Numbered from the stretch's first letter, positions 46,379 through 56,054 are shown. The stretch is DNA of 64,000 bases from Vibrio sp. 10N.286.49.B3 (GCF_002873395.1 NZ_MCUV01000003.1:1371-65370), one strand, 5' to 3'. Made by a program: numbers and translations. Notes: generated by a model not told the origin, from the sequence alone.

Positions 46379-48835
46379 TTATGCGCCTTTCGGAGGTGTA
46401 AACGCAGTAAGTGTTGGTGCTTTTCCAGTATACTTTTCAATTTTAACGATACCAGAATTACCACTACAACCATTCGCTAATCGAGATGTTGGAATATCCA
46501 TCGTGAGTACGTTTGGTCCACCATTTTTACACATGCCGGTTGTAGGATCTAAATCAGGCCATGCACCTTCATGGATACATACACTCCCCTCTTTAATACC
46601 ATCAGTGACATGGGCACCGACTAAAACTTGACCGCGCTCATTAAAGGCACGAACTAAATCGCCATCTTTAATACCACGAGCTTTAGCATCAGCAGGGTGA
46701 ATCGTAATTGGTTCACGATTCTGAATTGCATATTCTTTACGAATATCAGCATAATTAAATTGGCTATGCAAACGATGTGCGGCATGTGAAGTCATTAACT
46801 GTAATTCACCATCACTGTAATTCGCTGCCCATTCTGTTGGCTCTAACCAAGTTGGGTGAGGAGGACAATCCTCGAGCTTATAACTTTCTATGGTTTTAGA
46901 GAATATTTCAATCTTACCACTTGGAGTACCAAGAGGGTTCATTATTGGATCAGAACGGAAATCACCGAAACGCACAAACTGAGCATTTTTCTCATTCCAT
47001 TTCATTTCAATAAGTTCGTTTGCTTCCCAGAATTTAGTAAAATTCATCATTGGAACACGAATATTTCGACCACCTTGTTGAGCACCTTTGTAGAAGTCAC
47101 GAAGCCATTCCATCTCCGTTTTATTTTCCATATAGGCATTTTTACCGCCCGGTCTCAAGTATTCCGCTAGATCAGCAAAGACATCCAAGTCATTGCGAGC
47201 TTCATGTTGCGGCTCTACCACTTTTTTCATCGGCACTAAATGCTGATTCGAATAATCACCTGTCATTGTTAAGTCATTACGTTCAAAAGTCGTCGTAATC
47301 GGCAAAACAATATCAGCATGCTTAGCGGCAGCAGTCCAATACGGTTCTGAAATAACAATCATTTCCGGCTTCTGCCACGCATCAATCAAGCGGTTAGTAT
47401 CTTGGTGATGTGTGAAATTCGCACCACCTGCCCACCAAATCATTTTTATCTCAGGGAAAGTCAATGTATGACCATTGTGATGGAATTGAGAACCTGGGTT
47501 TTCTAGGCACTCAACAATACGCGCTACAGGAAAAGCGGTGACAGATCCTTGAACAGCCCAGTCATTACCACCCGAAGAGTCACCACCAACGGACGCTGAA
47601 ATGGCTGGTAACACACCGGCATCACGAGCTGGATTACCACCGTTAGAGTAATGATATGAATAGCCAAAACCACCACCAGGTAAACCGACTTGACCTAGCA
47701 TTGAGGCAAGAACCGTTAACATCCAGTGTCGCTGTTCACCATATTGTTGACGTTGCATCCCCCAACCAGCCATCAGCATAGTGCGGTTTTCTTTGAAAAT
47801 TTTAGCCAGTAACTCAATTTGCTTGACAGAAACACCTGAAATGCTCTCAGCCCACTGAGGTGTTTTCTCTATACCATCTTCTTTACCCATTAGGTAGGCT
47901 TCAAATGGTTCATAGCCAACCGTATATTTAGATAAGAACTCTGTATCGTGTTGCTTAGTCGTGATTAATTGATGAGCGATCCCCATCATGAGTGCCACAT
48001 CAGACTGAGGATTTGGTGCAATCCACTCAGCTTTATCCCCAAAGAAATCTGCCGTTTCAGATCTCATAGGATCAATAATAATCACTGTTTTGCCAGATTT
48101 TTTTAGTTGGTGGAAAAACTCTAGCCCTTGTCCATCGGTCGATGACCAAGCAATTTTTAAGGTATTGATTGGGTTCAAACCCCATAAAACAACAACTTCG
48201 CTGTTTTCTAACACAACAGGATAAGTCGTTTGCTGCTCGTAGACCTCAATGGAACCAACAACGTGTGGCATAATTACTTGAGCAGCACCAGTGGAATAAT
48301 CCCCTAAGTGACCGGCGTAACCGCCAGACATACTCATATAACGTTGAAGTAAGGATTGTGCTTTATGCAATACACCACTAGAGCGCCAACCATAAGAGCC
48401 AGCAAAAATAGATGATGGTCCATATTCCTCACGAATTCTCATATGTTGTTGATGTATAAGTTTATATACCTCATCCCATGAAACTCGCACAAACTCATCA
48501 CTACCACGGAGCCCCTGGGGATTATTCGGATTATCTAAGAAGCCTTTACGAACCATTGGGTACTTAACTCGTGCCTTAGTATGCACTTGTGAAGGTCCTG
48601 TCAGTTGCAGGCTATTCGGTACTGTTTGCGCTAAACCACTCTTTGTTGATACTAACTGACCCTCTTTTACTTCACATAAAAGTGGTCCCATGCGGCCTGC
48701 AGTTAAAATTAACGAATCTGAACGACCTGCAACAGCCTTAGCATTAACTGACATAGGAGTCAGCGACGTGATAGCTAATGCACCAGCTGATGCACCTGCG
48801 CCTTTTAAAAATCCACGACGAGAAATATTAGTCAT
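46379..48835 (-). CDS. torA: Trimethylamine N-oxide reductase, catalytic subunit
   Basis: An 818-residue periplasmic molybdoenzyme that reduces TMAO to trimethylamine as terminal oxidase. The start at 48835 gives [20 protein letters not shown], a clear twin-arginine signal; an ATG at 48868 is inside torC. The molybdenum-ligand serine lies in GDYSTGAAQ near residue 180, and cofactor-binding blocks are [26 protein letters not shown] and [14 protein letters not shown]-like. The C-terminal domain has [15 protein letters not shown]. torC precedes it, ending 14 bases ahead. The chaperone gene torD and torRS regulators are not adjacent. Confidence 0.92.
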   Translation of the reverse strand: MTNISRRGFLKGAGASAGALAITSLTPMSVNAKAVAGRSDSLILTAGRMGPLLCEVKEGQLVSTKSGLAQTVPNSLQLTGPSQVHTKARVKYPMVRKGFLDNPNNPQGLRGSDEFVRVSWDEVYKLIHQQHMRIREEYGPSSIFAGSYGWRSSGVLHKAQSLLQRYMSMSGGYAGHLGDYSTGAAQVIMPHVVGSIEVYEQQTTYPVVLENSEVVVLWGLNPINTLKIAWSSTDGQGLEFFHQLKKSGKTVIIIDPMRSETADFFGDKAEWIAPNPQSDVALMMGIAHQLITTKQHDTEFLSKYTVGYEPFEAYLMGKEDGIEKTPQWAESISGVSVKQIELLAKIFKENRTMLMAGWGMQRQQYGEQRHWMLTVLASMLGQVGLPGGGFGYSYHYSNGGNPARDAGVLPAISASVGGDSSGGNDWAVQGSVTAFPVARIVECLENPGSQFHHNGHTLTFPEIKMIWWAGGANFTHHQDTNRLIDAWQKPEMIVISEPYWTAAAKHADIVLPITTTFERNDLTMTGDYSNQHLVPMKKVVEPQHEARNDLDVFADLAEYLRPGGKNAYMENKTEMEWLRDFYKGAQQGGRNIRVPMMNFTKFWEANELIEMKWNEKNAQFVRFGDFRSDPIMNPLGTPSGKIEIFSKTIESYKLEDCPPHPTWLEPTEWAANYSDGELQLMTSHAAHRLHSQFNYADIRKEYAIQNREPITIHPADAKARGIKDGDLVRAFNERGQVLVGAHVTDGIKEGSVCIHEGAWPDLDPTTGMCKNGGPNVLTMDIPTSRLANGCSGNSGIVKIEKYTGKAPTLTAFTPPKGA

Positions 48836-48848
48836 AGTCACTTCGTCC

Positions 48849-49943
48849 TTATTCATGGTTTGCCACATCTTTAGCGTGGTTTTGGAAGAATTTAGTTAAA
48901 ATTTCGAGATTTAATGTAGAAATATCGGTACGTTCACCCATACTTTTAGCAACAGGTCCCCATGAGTTTACCGTAAAGTGATTAGGTGGGATTTTGGCAT
49001 GACAAGTGGCACAGTAAACCGTATCTAGTTGTTCAGCATAAGCCCAAAGCGCTTTTGTTGAATCGAGAACTTCAGCATTAATCGTGCCGGTTAAACTCGC
49101 ACTACGCCATTCATTACCATAAGCATCAACATTCGATTCGCCCAATTGAAGAGCCTTCTGACCTTGTTCCGTTAAAGTAGCAATAATTGCACGCTGTCCT
49201 TGTCCCATATAAATAACGCTTTCAGCACCTTTCATTTGGTAGCCAGATACCGTCACTTCTCGCTGATCTTTTTGCGTACTTTCAACGGCTAATTCAACGG
49301 TTGGATTTAATGTTGCCAAACCATCCATTTCAATAAAGTCAATTGGATAAACAACTTTAGCATCAGCTGCTGTTTGTTTTGCATCATCATATAAGTGGTC
49401 AAATTCAGACGTGTCTAATTTCATCTGAGGAGCGATATGAGCAACGCCTCTATGACAATCGATACAAGTTTGTCCCATTTTTTGTGCTGACATATGCATA
49501 TCACGAGCGGCCTGAGGTTGATCAAACATCTCCATAGCATCAAAGCTATGACATGAACGACAGGTAGCAGAGTCATTTGCTTTCAAATCAGCCCAAACCA
49601 TCTCAGCTAACTCTAAACGATGCGCTTCATATTTCTCTGGGGTATCTATTTTACCAGTAACAAATTCATGATAAATATCTTTTGAAGCACGGATCTTGGT
49701 CCATAAATAGTCCACAGTATTATGGGTGGGAATGTGGCAATCAGCACACTCTGCTCTGATCCCTTTTTGATTACTGAAGTGAACAGAACCTTGGTACTCT
49801 TTTAATGGTTGCTCCATCGTGTGGCAAGATACACAAAACTCTGTTGTTGATGTTGCGTGTAAAACAGCTTGTGTCCCACCTAATGTTATCCAACCAATTA
49901 TCACGCCGATTAAAGCGATAATAACAATATATCGTTTCTTCAT
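48849..49943 (-). CDS. torC: Pentaheme c-type cytochrome of the Tor system
   Basis: A 364-residue membrane-anchored periplasmic cytochrome that passes electrons from menaquinol to TorA. After an N-terminal anchor ([19 protein letters not shown]) come four NapC/NirT-type haem sites, CVSCH, CADCH, CRSCH and CIDCH, and a fifth, CATCH, in the C-terminal domain (near residue 325). Five CxxCH motifs are the TorC pattern. It starts after AAGGA and is the first gene of torCA. Confidence 0.93.
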   Translation of the reverse strand: MKKRYIVIIALIGVIIGWITLGGTQAVLHATSTTEFCVSCHTMEQPLKEYQGSVHFSNQKGIRAECADCHIPTHNTVDYLWTKIRASKDIYHEFVTGKIDTPEKYEAHRLELAEMVWADLKANDSATCRSCHSFDAMEMFDQPQAARDMHMSAQKMGQTCIDCHRGVAHIAPQMKLDTSEFDHLYDDAKQTAADAKVVYPIDFIEMDGLATLNPTVELAVESTQKDQREVTVSGYQMKGAESVIYMGQGQRAIIATLTEQGQKALQLGESNVDAYGNEWRSASLTGTINAEVLDSTKALWAYAEQLDTVYCATCHAKIPPNHFTVNSWGPVAKSMGERTDISTLNLEILTKFFQNHAKDVANHE

Positions 49944-49998
49944 TACAGTATTCCTTACATTTACTGATAACTTTATTTATTCATTAAACATACCTTAA

Positions 49999-50015
49999 CT
50001 ACCTCTAAAGGGTAG
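49999..50015. promoter_or_regulatory. Inverted repeat upstream of torC
   Basis: CTACC and GGTAG flank seven bases about 60 bases before torC. It resembles a NarL/NarP half-site pair (TACCTCT) but with the wrong spacing, so the factor is unknown. The rest of the 50-50.1 kb gap shows only AT-rich promoter-like sequence. Confidence 0.3.
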
Positions 50016-50109
50016 TATACAGATCAATAAACTAACTCTTTACGTGTCACAATAAGACATAATTTGTTACACATCACAGAAAATAAAAATAAAACGATAA
50101 AACCAATAA

Positions 50110-50143
50110 AGGCAAACCTCGTTATAAATAACTAGATTTGCCT
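50110..50143 (-). terminator. Terminator after secF
   Basis: On the minus strand AGGCAAA pairs with TTTGCCT around a 20-base AT-rich loop and is followed by TTATTGGTTTTAT. It lies about 45 bases past the secF stop. Confidence 0.6.
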
Positions 50144-50189
50144 CTTGGGTTTAATATTCAGTATTTAATTGAAAGCGAACTATCTAACG

Positions 50190-51089
50190 CTAGACACCCT
50201 CGCTGGCATCAACCGGCTTTGGTTGATAATGCGCAGGCGTTAAATTCACAAACTGAGGTAAAGTGACACCAACCGAAATAGAAGACCAGGTTCCACTCAC
50301 AATTCCAACAAACAACGCAATAGCAAAACCTTGCAATGAAGCGCCACCGAGTAGCCATAAACTACCAACGGTCACTAATGTTGTACCAGAGGTTACCAAT
50401 GTTCTTGATAATGTTGCTCTAATCGCATTGTTAATGAGAACCTCTGTTTTTCCATTCGGATTGGATCTTAATAACTCGCGTACCCTATCAGCAATAATAA
50501 TTGAATCATTCAGCGAATAACCTAAAACGGCTAATACCGCCGCGAGAACCGTTAAGTTAAATTCAAGCTGCAACAATGCAAATAGCCCCAGAACAACAAC
50601 GACATCATAAATTAATGCCGCAAGTGCCCCTAACGCTAAACGCCACTCAAATCGAACACTTAAATAAAGCATAATGAGTATAAAGCAGACTAAAATTGCT
50701 AGCCCACCTTGCTCAACCATATCCTGGCCAACCTGAGGACCAACGACACTACTGTTTAACACCTCAACTTTATCGCTAATCTTGGACATGATATTTTGAA
50801 TTGATTCTGTTACATCCTCTGTTTGGTTGTAACGTAATACCCAGCGATCATCTTCATTCGACTTCACAACCTGAACGTCTTGATGAAACGCTTGGTCAAG
50901 GTGCTCACTAATGTCACTGGCTGTGATGTCTGAATCTAAAGCGACCTCAGCAACAACCCCACCGGTAAAATCTAGCCCCCAATTAAAGCCTTTAGCACCA
51001 ATAAATAACACTGATAGCGCAAAAAGCAGCACAGAGAACGCCGACATTGCTATACGTATGCGAGTTAAAATTTTATTTGATATTGTCAT
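50190..51089 (-). CDS. secF: Protein translocase subunit SecF (second paralogue type)
   Basis: A 299-residue inner-membrane protein with six helices. The first is followed by FNWGLDFTGGVVAEV, the SecF periplasmic motif, and the C-terminal helices carry YDVVVVLGLFALL, then YSLNDSIIIADRVRELLR and SRTLVTSGTTL. It works with SecD to pull exported proteins into the periplasm, using an ion gradient. It starts two bases after the secD stop, with GAGGG shared with the end of secD. The genes yajC and tgt, which flank the main secDF, are absent, so this is the second set (SecDF2) known in vibrios. Confidence 0.92.
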   Translation of the reverse strand: MTISNKILTRIRIAMSAFSVLLFALSVLFIGAKGFNWGLDFTGGVVAEVALDSDITASDISEHLDQAFHQDVQVVKSNEDDRWVLRYNQTEDVTESIQNIMSKISDKVEVLNSSVVGPQVGQDMVEQGGLAILVCFILIMLYLSVRFEWRLALGALAALIYDVVVVLGLFALLQLEFNLTVLAAVLAVLGYSLNDSIIIADRVRELLRSNPNGKTEVLINNAIRATLSRTLVTSGTTLVTVGSLWLLGGASLQGFAIALFVGIVSGTWSSISVGVTLPQFVNLTPAHYQPKPVDASEGV

Positions 51090-51091
51090 TG

Positions 51092-52885
51092 TTATACCCT
51101 CACATCGTGGCGCTTATCACGGCCCCAAATTAAATTAATCACCGCTCGCGAAGCAAAAATACCCGTAAACATACTTGTTGCTAAACCTAAGCCAAGCGTA
51201 ATTGCAAAACCTTGAATCGGACCATTACCGATGGAATACAGCGCTACAGCGACAATCATCGTGGTTAAGTTTGCATCAAAAATAGAAGCAAAAGCACTAT
51301 CAAACCCTTTATCAATTGATTGAGCAAAGGTTCGCCCTTCTTTCATTTTGTCTTTTATTCGTTCAAAAATGAGGACATTGGTATCAACGGCCATTCCCAC
51401 TGTTAAGACTAATCCTGCAATCCCTGGTAAGGTCAATACCGCGCCAGGTAGCAGTGCGATGAGCCCGAGTAGCATCACCATATTGGTAATAAGAGCAGCA
51501 TTCGCAACCCAACCCAATCGGCGATACCATAAAGCGATAAAAGTGAGTGTTAAGCCAAGCCCTAAAGCTAAAGCTGAAAAGCCGTTAGTGACATTTTCAG
51601 CACCTAATGATGGGCCAATGGTTCTTTCTTCGATAATTGTCACGGGAGCAGTTAAGGAGCCAGCTCTTAATAACAGAGCTAATTCTTGCGCATCTTGCAT
51701 GCTTCCTGCGCCAGTAATACGAAAGCGATTCCCCAGTTGAGATTGAATCGTCGCGACGCTTATAACGCTACTAATTTCTTGGCTTTCACCTTGTGCATTT
51801 CGACTATATTCGCTATAAACCGTTGCCATCGGGTTACCAATATTCGCTCGCGAGAACTGTGACATTTTGCGTCCACCAGCACTATCGAGTGAAATATTGA
51901 CTTCTGCTTCCCCCATCTCACCAAGATTTGCTCGCGCATCAATAATATGTTCACCACCAAGCACAGCACGGCGACCAACTCGAACAGAGTTACCATCATT
52001 ATCGAGCAGCCTTGTGGTTTGAACATCTGTGTTACTAGGCACGGAATGAAATGCCAGTGATGCGGTTGCTCCAATGACATCTTTTGCTGCGGCAGGATCT
52101 TGAACACCTGGTAATTCAATTCTAATTCGATTCTCACCTTGGCGTTGAATCGAGGCTTCCGTAATACCTAACTGCTCAACACGGCTACGCATAATCGATA
52201 AGTTTTGTTGTACGGTAAGGTTGCGCAAGGCTATTTGATCATCTTCCGGCTGAGTCACCGTTAATGTTCGATTCGATACTCGAAGTTGCCAGTTGGGATA
52301 ATTTTCACGAATGAGCGCTGCTGCTACGGTAACGTCTTCATCTTTACTCACCGTTAGCACAACTTGGTCATTCACTTGACGACCACGACTTGAACGAACT
52401 TGGCTTGATACGTCATCAATGATGGTTTGTCGATACGCTTGATACACTGGCTGCATATCCACTTCAAGTAAGAACTGAACACCACCACGCAGATCAAGAC
52501 CCAAACTTATCGGTGAAAAACCCAAATCCGTCATCCAAGCAGGTGCAGCAGGCTCCATCGCGAGTGCAACCGTCACTGAGTCACCCAAAAGTGTATTAAG
52601 TTGGCGTTGTGCTTCCGTTTGTTGATCTGGGTTTTCAAGAACAATAACGGTTCTATCCCCGCTTTGATTAATGCTGAGTGTATTAATCCCGGTACGATTC
52701 AATTGACTGGCAATGAGACTGGCATCAATCACCTTATCATTACGGTTATTGATCTGTAGTGCGGCATTTTCTCCATACCAAGAAGGTAAAGCACTTAATG
52801 CCATAATAATAATCGTACCTATGAGGACAACATACTTCCAAGTCGCATAATGGTTAATGACTTTATAATTTCGCTTTGTTTTCAT
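51092..52885 (-). CDS. secD: Protein translocase subunit SecD (second paralogue type)
   Basis: A 597-residue inner-membrane protein. The first helix (residues about 13-33) is followed by the periplasmic P1 region with SLGLDLRGGVQFLLEVDM, further periplasmic segments (to about 430), and five C-terminal helices with LVLTVGMAVDTNVLIFERIK and FASIFDANLTTMIVAV. SecD pulls substrates across the membrane with SecF. The mRNA start region can pair with the end of the upstream vemP-like gene, so its translation is probably tied to export status. In Vibrio alginolyticus SecDF2 is induced when Na+-driven SecDF1 is starved; that is known there and inferred here. Confidence 0.92.
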   Translation of the reverse strand: MKTKRNYKVINHYATWKYVVLIGTIIIMALSALPSWYGENAALQINNRNDKVIDASLIASQLNRTGINTLSINQSGDRTVIVLENPDQQTEAQRQLNTLLGDSVTVALAMEPAAPAWMTDLGFSPISLGLDLRGGVQFLLEVDMQPVYQAYRQTIIDDVSSQVRSSRGRQVNDQVVLTVSKDEDVTVAAALIRENYPNWQLRVSNRTLTVTQPEDDQIALRNLTVQQNLSIMRSRVEQLGITEASIQRQGENRIRIELPGVQDPAAAKDVIGATASLAFHSVPSNTDVQTTRLLDNDGNSVRVGRRAVLGGEHIIDARANLGEMGEAEVNISLDSAGGRKMSQFSRANIGNPMATVYSEYSRNAQGESQEISSVISVATIQSQLGNRFRITGAGSMQDAQELALLLRAGSLTAPVTIIEERTIGPSLGAENVTNGFSALALGLGLTLTFIALWYRRLGWVANAALITNMVMLLGLIALLPGAVLTLPGIAGLVLTVGMAVDTNVLIFERIKDKMKEGRTFAQSIDKGFDSAFASIFDANLTTMIVAVALYSIGNGPIQGFAITLGLGLATSMFTGIFASRAVINLIWGRDKRHDVRV

Positions 52886-52887
52886 AT

Positions 52888-53057
52888 CTAACTCTATAAT
52901 TTAAAATATATTTAGAGCTCACATAGCATGGCTTGATCGATTAATAATTAAATAGAATGATCGATAAGCCCAAGCCGTTATCTTTGGTAAAAACCAACGG
53001 CTGCTATTTCAAATGTGAGAATAAGCCCGGTGTAAAAGGCAATATAGATAGAGTTAG
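52888..53057 (-). promoter_or_regulatory. vemP-secD mRNA structure that hides the secD ribosome-binding site
   Basis: In the mRNA, CTAACTCTAT (53057-53048, spanning the vemP-like stop codon) is the exact reverse complement of ATAGAGTTAG (52897-52888), which holds the secD TAGAG ribosome-binding site just before ATG at 52885. Ten base pairs close a loop of about 150 bases. A local hairpin, AGCTCTA (52919-52913) with TAGAGTT (52896-52890), hides the same site. In the loop GCCGTT and AACGGC form another stem. A ribosome stalled near the arrest glutamine (53074-53072) would touch the start of the ten-base arm. Confidence 0.75.
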
Positions 53058-53545
53058 CTGTGGCGAGTATGTTGATGGGTATAAAGCAGGTTACTCTCTT
53101 TCCAACCAGACAGTCGAGAGCTTAAACGAATATTACTCGTCCAATGAAATAACGGTGAAGGGAGATCGGTTGCGGAAGTGGCAATACCAAGCAAGTAAGG
53201 GGATAAGAAACTAATTAGTAGGTGGTAATCAGGTTCAGTACCTTGCCCAGCACAATGATCACTACTAATTATGCGATTCGTTGATGCTAAAAAATAGAGA
53301 ACTTGATAATCATTTAATGTGAAGTCCTTATTTTGGACGTCATCTTGAACGAAAATAGTCATCTCTTTTGCTGTGATCACAGAGTGCTGTGATTCTATAC
53401 CAAAAGCTGTACTATTTGCTGATGAGCTATTGCTGACTTCAACTTCATTATTATCAACTTTTACGTACTCTCCCGCCATCACGGTGTGCGATAACACAAA
53501 TGACATCAGAAATAGTAGGATGAGTTGAGAACAACGTTTAAACAA
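53054..53545 (-). CDS. vemP: VemP-like secretion-monitoring arrest peptide
   Basis: About 163 residues, start uncertain. The TTG at 53545 gives a classical signal sequence (MFKRCSQLILLFLMSFVLSH, cut near VMAG); a GTG at 53557 and an in-frame extension to 53629 are alternatives. The C-terminal end reads FHWTSNIRLSSRLSGWKES then NLLYTHQHTRHS, with the spaced Trp, Ile, Arg, Gly-Trp-Lys and a glutamine six codons before the stop. Known Vibrio alginolyticus VemP is 159 residues, arrests at Gln156, has essential Trp/Arg-type residues just ahead, and lies upstream of secDF2. Position, size, signal peptide and arrest-like tail all agree. Stalling should expose the secD start. Confidence 0.82.
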   Translation of the reverse strand: MFKRCSQLILLFLMSFVLSHTVMAGEYVKVDNNEVEVSNSSSANSTAFGIESQHSVITAKEMTIFVQDDVQNKDFTLNDYQVLYFLASTNRIISSDHCAGQGTEPDYHLLISFLSPYLLGIATSATDLPSPLFHWTSNIRLSSRLSGWKESNLLYTHQHTRHS

Positions 53546-53665
53546 AAGTACTAGCACTCGTATAAAATGAAGGAAACGATAGTACCGACTGCTTGAATGA
53601 ATGTAAATAGCCAGCATCATCGGTGACACTGGCTATTTATTATATGAGATAAACGGTAACTTACT

Positions 53666-55522
53666 TTATGCCGTTAACCACTCTGATTCATCAAGAGGAC
53701 GATCAACAATTCGAACCTCACTAACATAACCAATAAGTGGATTATCAACTTTTCCATCCCATGAAGAAGCACCAATCGTCCAATTAAAGCCATTAACCGC
53801 AGCTAATCCATCAAGGCTCTTATCCGTTTCATTACGCATCGTCAGTGCACCATCAACAAACATTTCCGTAATCATATGACCTTTCGACTCATCACGTCGG
53901 TTAACAACTGCAACATGGTGCCAGCTATCAACACCAAGATCCCATGACCATGAGCGGTGTACGTTACCACTATCATGCGATAAGGCTTCAAATTGTAATT
54001 CACGTAGTGTTGATGTCGCTAATACAATGGATGGATCGCCACCACTTCCAGCTAAATCTAACTCTTTTGCCGCTTGGCTACGTGAGATCTGGTGACAAAG
54101 TATTCCACCCCAACCACCTTGGTCGTAATCCCAACCATTAGGAAGTTTAATGAACGCTTCAATAGTAAAACCTTCACCTTTAAAGTCACTGTCACTTAAG
54201 GTAATGCCTGAGGTTTCTAGATAAACTCCGACCATATCGCGCTTATCACCAAGGAACAGCATTGACCCGTTAGCATAGCCTAAACCTGGTGAGTCCGAAG
54301 ACATATCAAAGTAACTTGTATTTCCCAACATATTATTTTCAAAGCCTTTCATTGCCAAGTGATTACCTTGACCGCTCAAATCTTGGAATAATAGTTGGTT
54401 TTTGTCTGACTCACGTACAATCATACGCTCTTTATCAAGCAACCAGTGCGCTCGTGTTCCGGCAACACCAGCAGGTCCTGCATTGATATTATCTTCGTTA
54501 TTTAGATCATTAAAACGGAAGTCAAAATCCATCGGAAAGTCAAAATGGTTAATCGTATCCGTTAAATCTAACTCATCTTGAGAATTCAGAGGAATGCCTG
54601 CTGCAATTTTTTCCATCACATACGGAGAGAATGAACGCATAACCATTTTCTTGTTGGTATAGTCAAAACCAACGGTACGCATTAAACCATTACCACCCCA
54701 GAACATTGATTGGTAATCCACTACGACCATTAAAACTTCACGACCGTATTTGTTGTACGCCACTAAGCTCGATGCACCGTGATGATGACCGTTCAAGGTT
54801 AAGAAAATCTGATCGTTGTTATAAATAAGGTCAGTAAAGAACTCAACACCTTGGTTTGTCACAAGTGGACTTTCACCATCACCTGCAATATTGATTAACT
54901 GGTGCGTCGAAAGAATCGTTGGGATATCAGAATGTTGATCCAGAATACTTTGTGCCCAAGCAATACTGCTCTCTGATGGACGCCAATCCATAGCAAGTGA
55001 AAGGAACTTCTGCCCATTTGATGCTTCAAAAATATGATAGCTATTAAAGCCTGTTGGACAACGACCCATGTAGGTTGGATCTTGCTGCATACGTGACTCA
55101 GGGAACCAATCAAAGAAAGGTTCTTCTGCAAGGTTACGACCATCATCAGCACCTTGGTTTAATAGGTCGTGATTACCACATAGTATTGAGTATGGTGTAT
55201 TGCCACCCTCAAGCAGTGACATTGCATGGTCAGCAGCAACCCACTCCGAATCTATACGGCGGTCTTCTACGATATCACCTAAGTGGAAGGTAAATGGAAT
55301 ATTTTCTTGTGCCCAGTTATCTGCAATCCATTGTGTTTGTGCATCAAATCGTTCTGGACTGTTCTCACTGTATTTTTGTGTATCAGGTAAAACTGCAAAT
55401 TTAAAATCAACCTTCGATGGTGTTGGAGATCCACCACTTGATGTACTAGAGTTGCAACCTGTTAGGTAAGCAGCAGCCATTGTTACAGAAGCACCTTTAA
55501 GGAATACGCGTCTGGTTATCAT
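53666..55522 (-). CDS. Twin-arginine lipoprotein metallophosphoesterase with LamG-like domain
   Basis: A 618-residue exported protein. The signal carries TRRVFLKGAS and ends in a lipobox AYLTGCNSS (cysteine about 23), so it should leave by the Tat route and be lipidated. The calcineurin-like phosphoesterase domain (about 38-310) has LPDTQKY, LGDIVEDR, CGNHDLLN, STHQLIN and NGHHHGASS, the full metal set. A concanavalin A/LamG-like domain (about 370-615) follows, with FTIEAFIKLPNGW, SWHHVAVVNRRDE and GYVSEVRIVDRPLDESE. The substrate is probably an extracellular phosphate ester. It lies just downstream of tatB and tatA on the same strand. Confidence 0.85.
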   Translation of the reverse strand: MITRRVFLKGASVTMAAAYLTGCNSSTSSGGSPTPSKVDFKFAVLPDTQKYSENSPERFDAQTQWIADNWAQENIPFTFHLGDIVEDRRIDSEWVAADHAMSLLEGGNTPYSILCGNHDLLNQGADDGRNLAEEPFFDWFPESRMQQDPTYMGRCPTGFNSYHIFEASNGQKFLSLAMDWRPSESSIAWAQSILDQHSDIPTILSTHQLINIAGDGESPLVTNQGVEFFTDLIYNNDQIFLTLNGHHHGASSLVAYNKYGREVLMVVVDYQSMFWGGNGLMRTVGFDYTNKKMVMRSFSPYVMEKIAAGIPLNSQDELDLTDTINHFDFPMDFDFRFNDLNNEDNINAGPAGVAGTRAHWLLDKERMIVRESDKNQLLFQDLSGQGNHLAMKGFENNMLGNTSYFDMSSDSPGLGYANGSMLFLGDKRDMVGVYLETSGITLSDSDFKGEGFTIEAFIKLPNGWDYDQGGWGGILCHQISRSQAAKELDLAGSGGDPSIVLATSTLRELQFEALSHDSGNVHRSWSWDLGVDSWHHVAVVNRRDESKGHMITEMFVDGALTMRNETDKSLDGLAAVNGFNWTIGASSWDGKVDNPLIGYVSEVRIVDRPLDESEWLTA

Positions 55523-55635
55523 TAATTCAATCCTATTCTTTTAATATTAATTTTTATTGCATGTGTATTTAAAATAGCCTTCTGACAGTGCTATCTTAAA
55601 TTTCATTTACAGTGAGGCATAACAAGTAATAACGA

Positions 55636-55857
55636 CTACTTGCTGCTATTGTTTTTCTCTTTAATTTCTATATTACCTTGCAGCTCTTTAATTCTAATTT
55701 CTTTATTTAATTCATCTTGTATATTACTAGCCATAGACTTTATTTTTGATGTTGTATCAAATGTAAATCTTATCGCTTTAGGTAATTTTTCTGGACCAAG
55801 AATGATTAAACCAAGAACTGAAATAAGTAGCATTTCCCAAAAGCCAATATCAAACAT
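55636..55857 (-). CDS. tatB: TatB-type twin-arginine translocase subunit
   Basis: A 73-residue protein starting MFDIGFWEMLLISVLGLIIL, close to E. coli TatB (MFDIGFSELLL), with GPEKLPKAIRF after the membrane helix, then an amphipathic helix and a very short charged tail. It is less than half the length of E. coli TatB (171), lacking most of the cytoplasmic tail. The gene lies between tatA and the Tat-dependent phosphoesterase, all on one strand, so the set looks like a dedicated operon. No tatC is present here. Confidence 0.8.
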   Translation of the reverse strand: MFDIGFWEMLLISVLGLIILGPEKLPKAIRFTFDTTSKIKSMASNIQDELNKEIRIKELQGNIEIKEKNNSSK

Positions 55858-55895
55858 TTAGTTACCAACAACCTTTAATATCATACTGTTGTATT

Positions 55896-56054
55896 TTATT
55901 TACCATTGTCTGGTTGGGTATCAATATCAACTTCTTTTTTAAAGTCATGTATCATTGTTCCTAAGTCACTACCTGCACTGCGTAGCTTTTTCGTTCCAAA
56001 CAATAATAAGATAACCACAGCTATGATAAGCAATTGCCAAACACCAACACCCAT
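55896..56054 (-). CDS. tatA: TatA-type twin-arginine translocase subunit
   Basis: A 52-residue protein, MGVGVWQLLIIAVVILLLFG followed by TKKLRSAGSDLGTMIHDFKK and a short acidic tail. This is the TatA pattern: an N-terminal membrane helix, the FGTKKL hinge, then an amphipathic helix (SDLG..I..FKK). It is shorter than usual TatA (about 80-90), ending soon after the amphipathic helix. The stop lies 38 bases before tatB, so the genes are co-transcribed. It is probably a second copy, with the full tatABC elsewhere. Confidence 0.85.
   Translation of the reverse strand: MGVGVWQLLIIAVVILLLFGTKKLRSAGSDLGTMIHDFKKEVDIDTQPDNGK

Noticed and set aside
49999-50016. NarL/NarP 7-2-7 site before torC
   Set aside because: The left half (TACCTCT) fits, but the right half is off by one base in spacing, so I list it only as an unassigned inverted repeat.
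50263-51740. Plus-strand frames opposite secF and secD
   Set aside because: Shadows of strongly conserved SecF and SecD frames; composition follows the antisense of membrane helices.
52957-53214. Plus-strand 85-codon frame overlapping vemP and the vemP-secD gap
   Set aside because: It overlaps the structured leader and the vemP C-terminus in antisense, has no ribosome-binding site, and shows no recognisable domain.
53546-53629. Longer N-terminus for the VemP-like protein starting at 53629
   Set aside because: It would place a polar, aromatic stretch before the signal sequence; the length then exceeds known VemP by about 30 residues, and no ribosome-binding site supports it.
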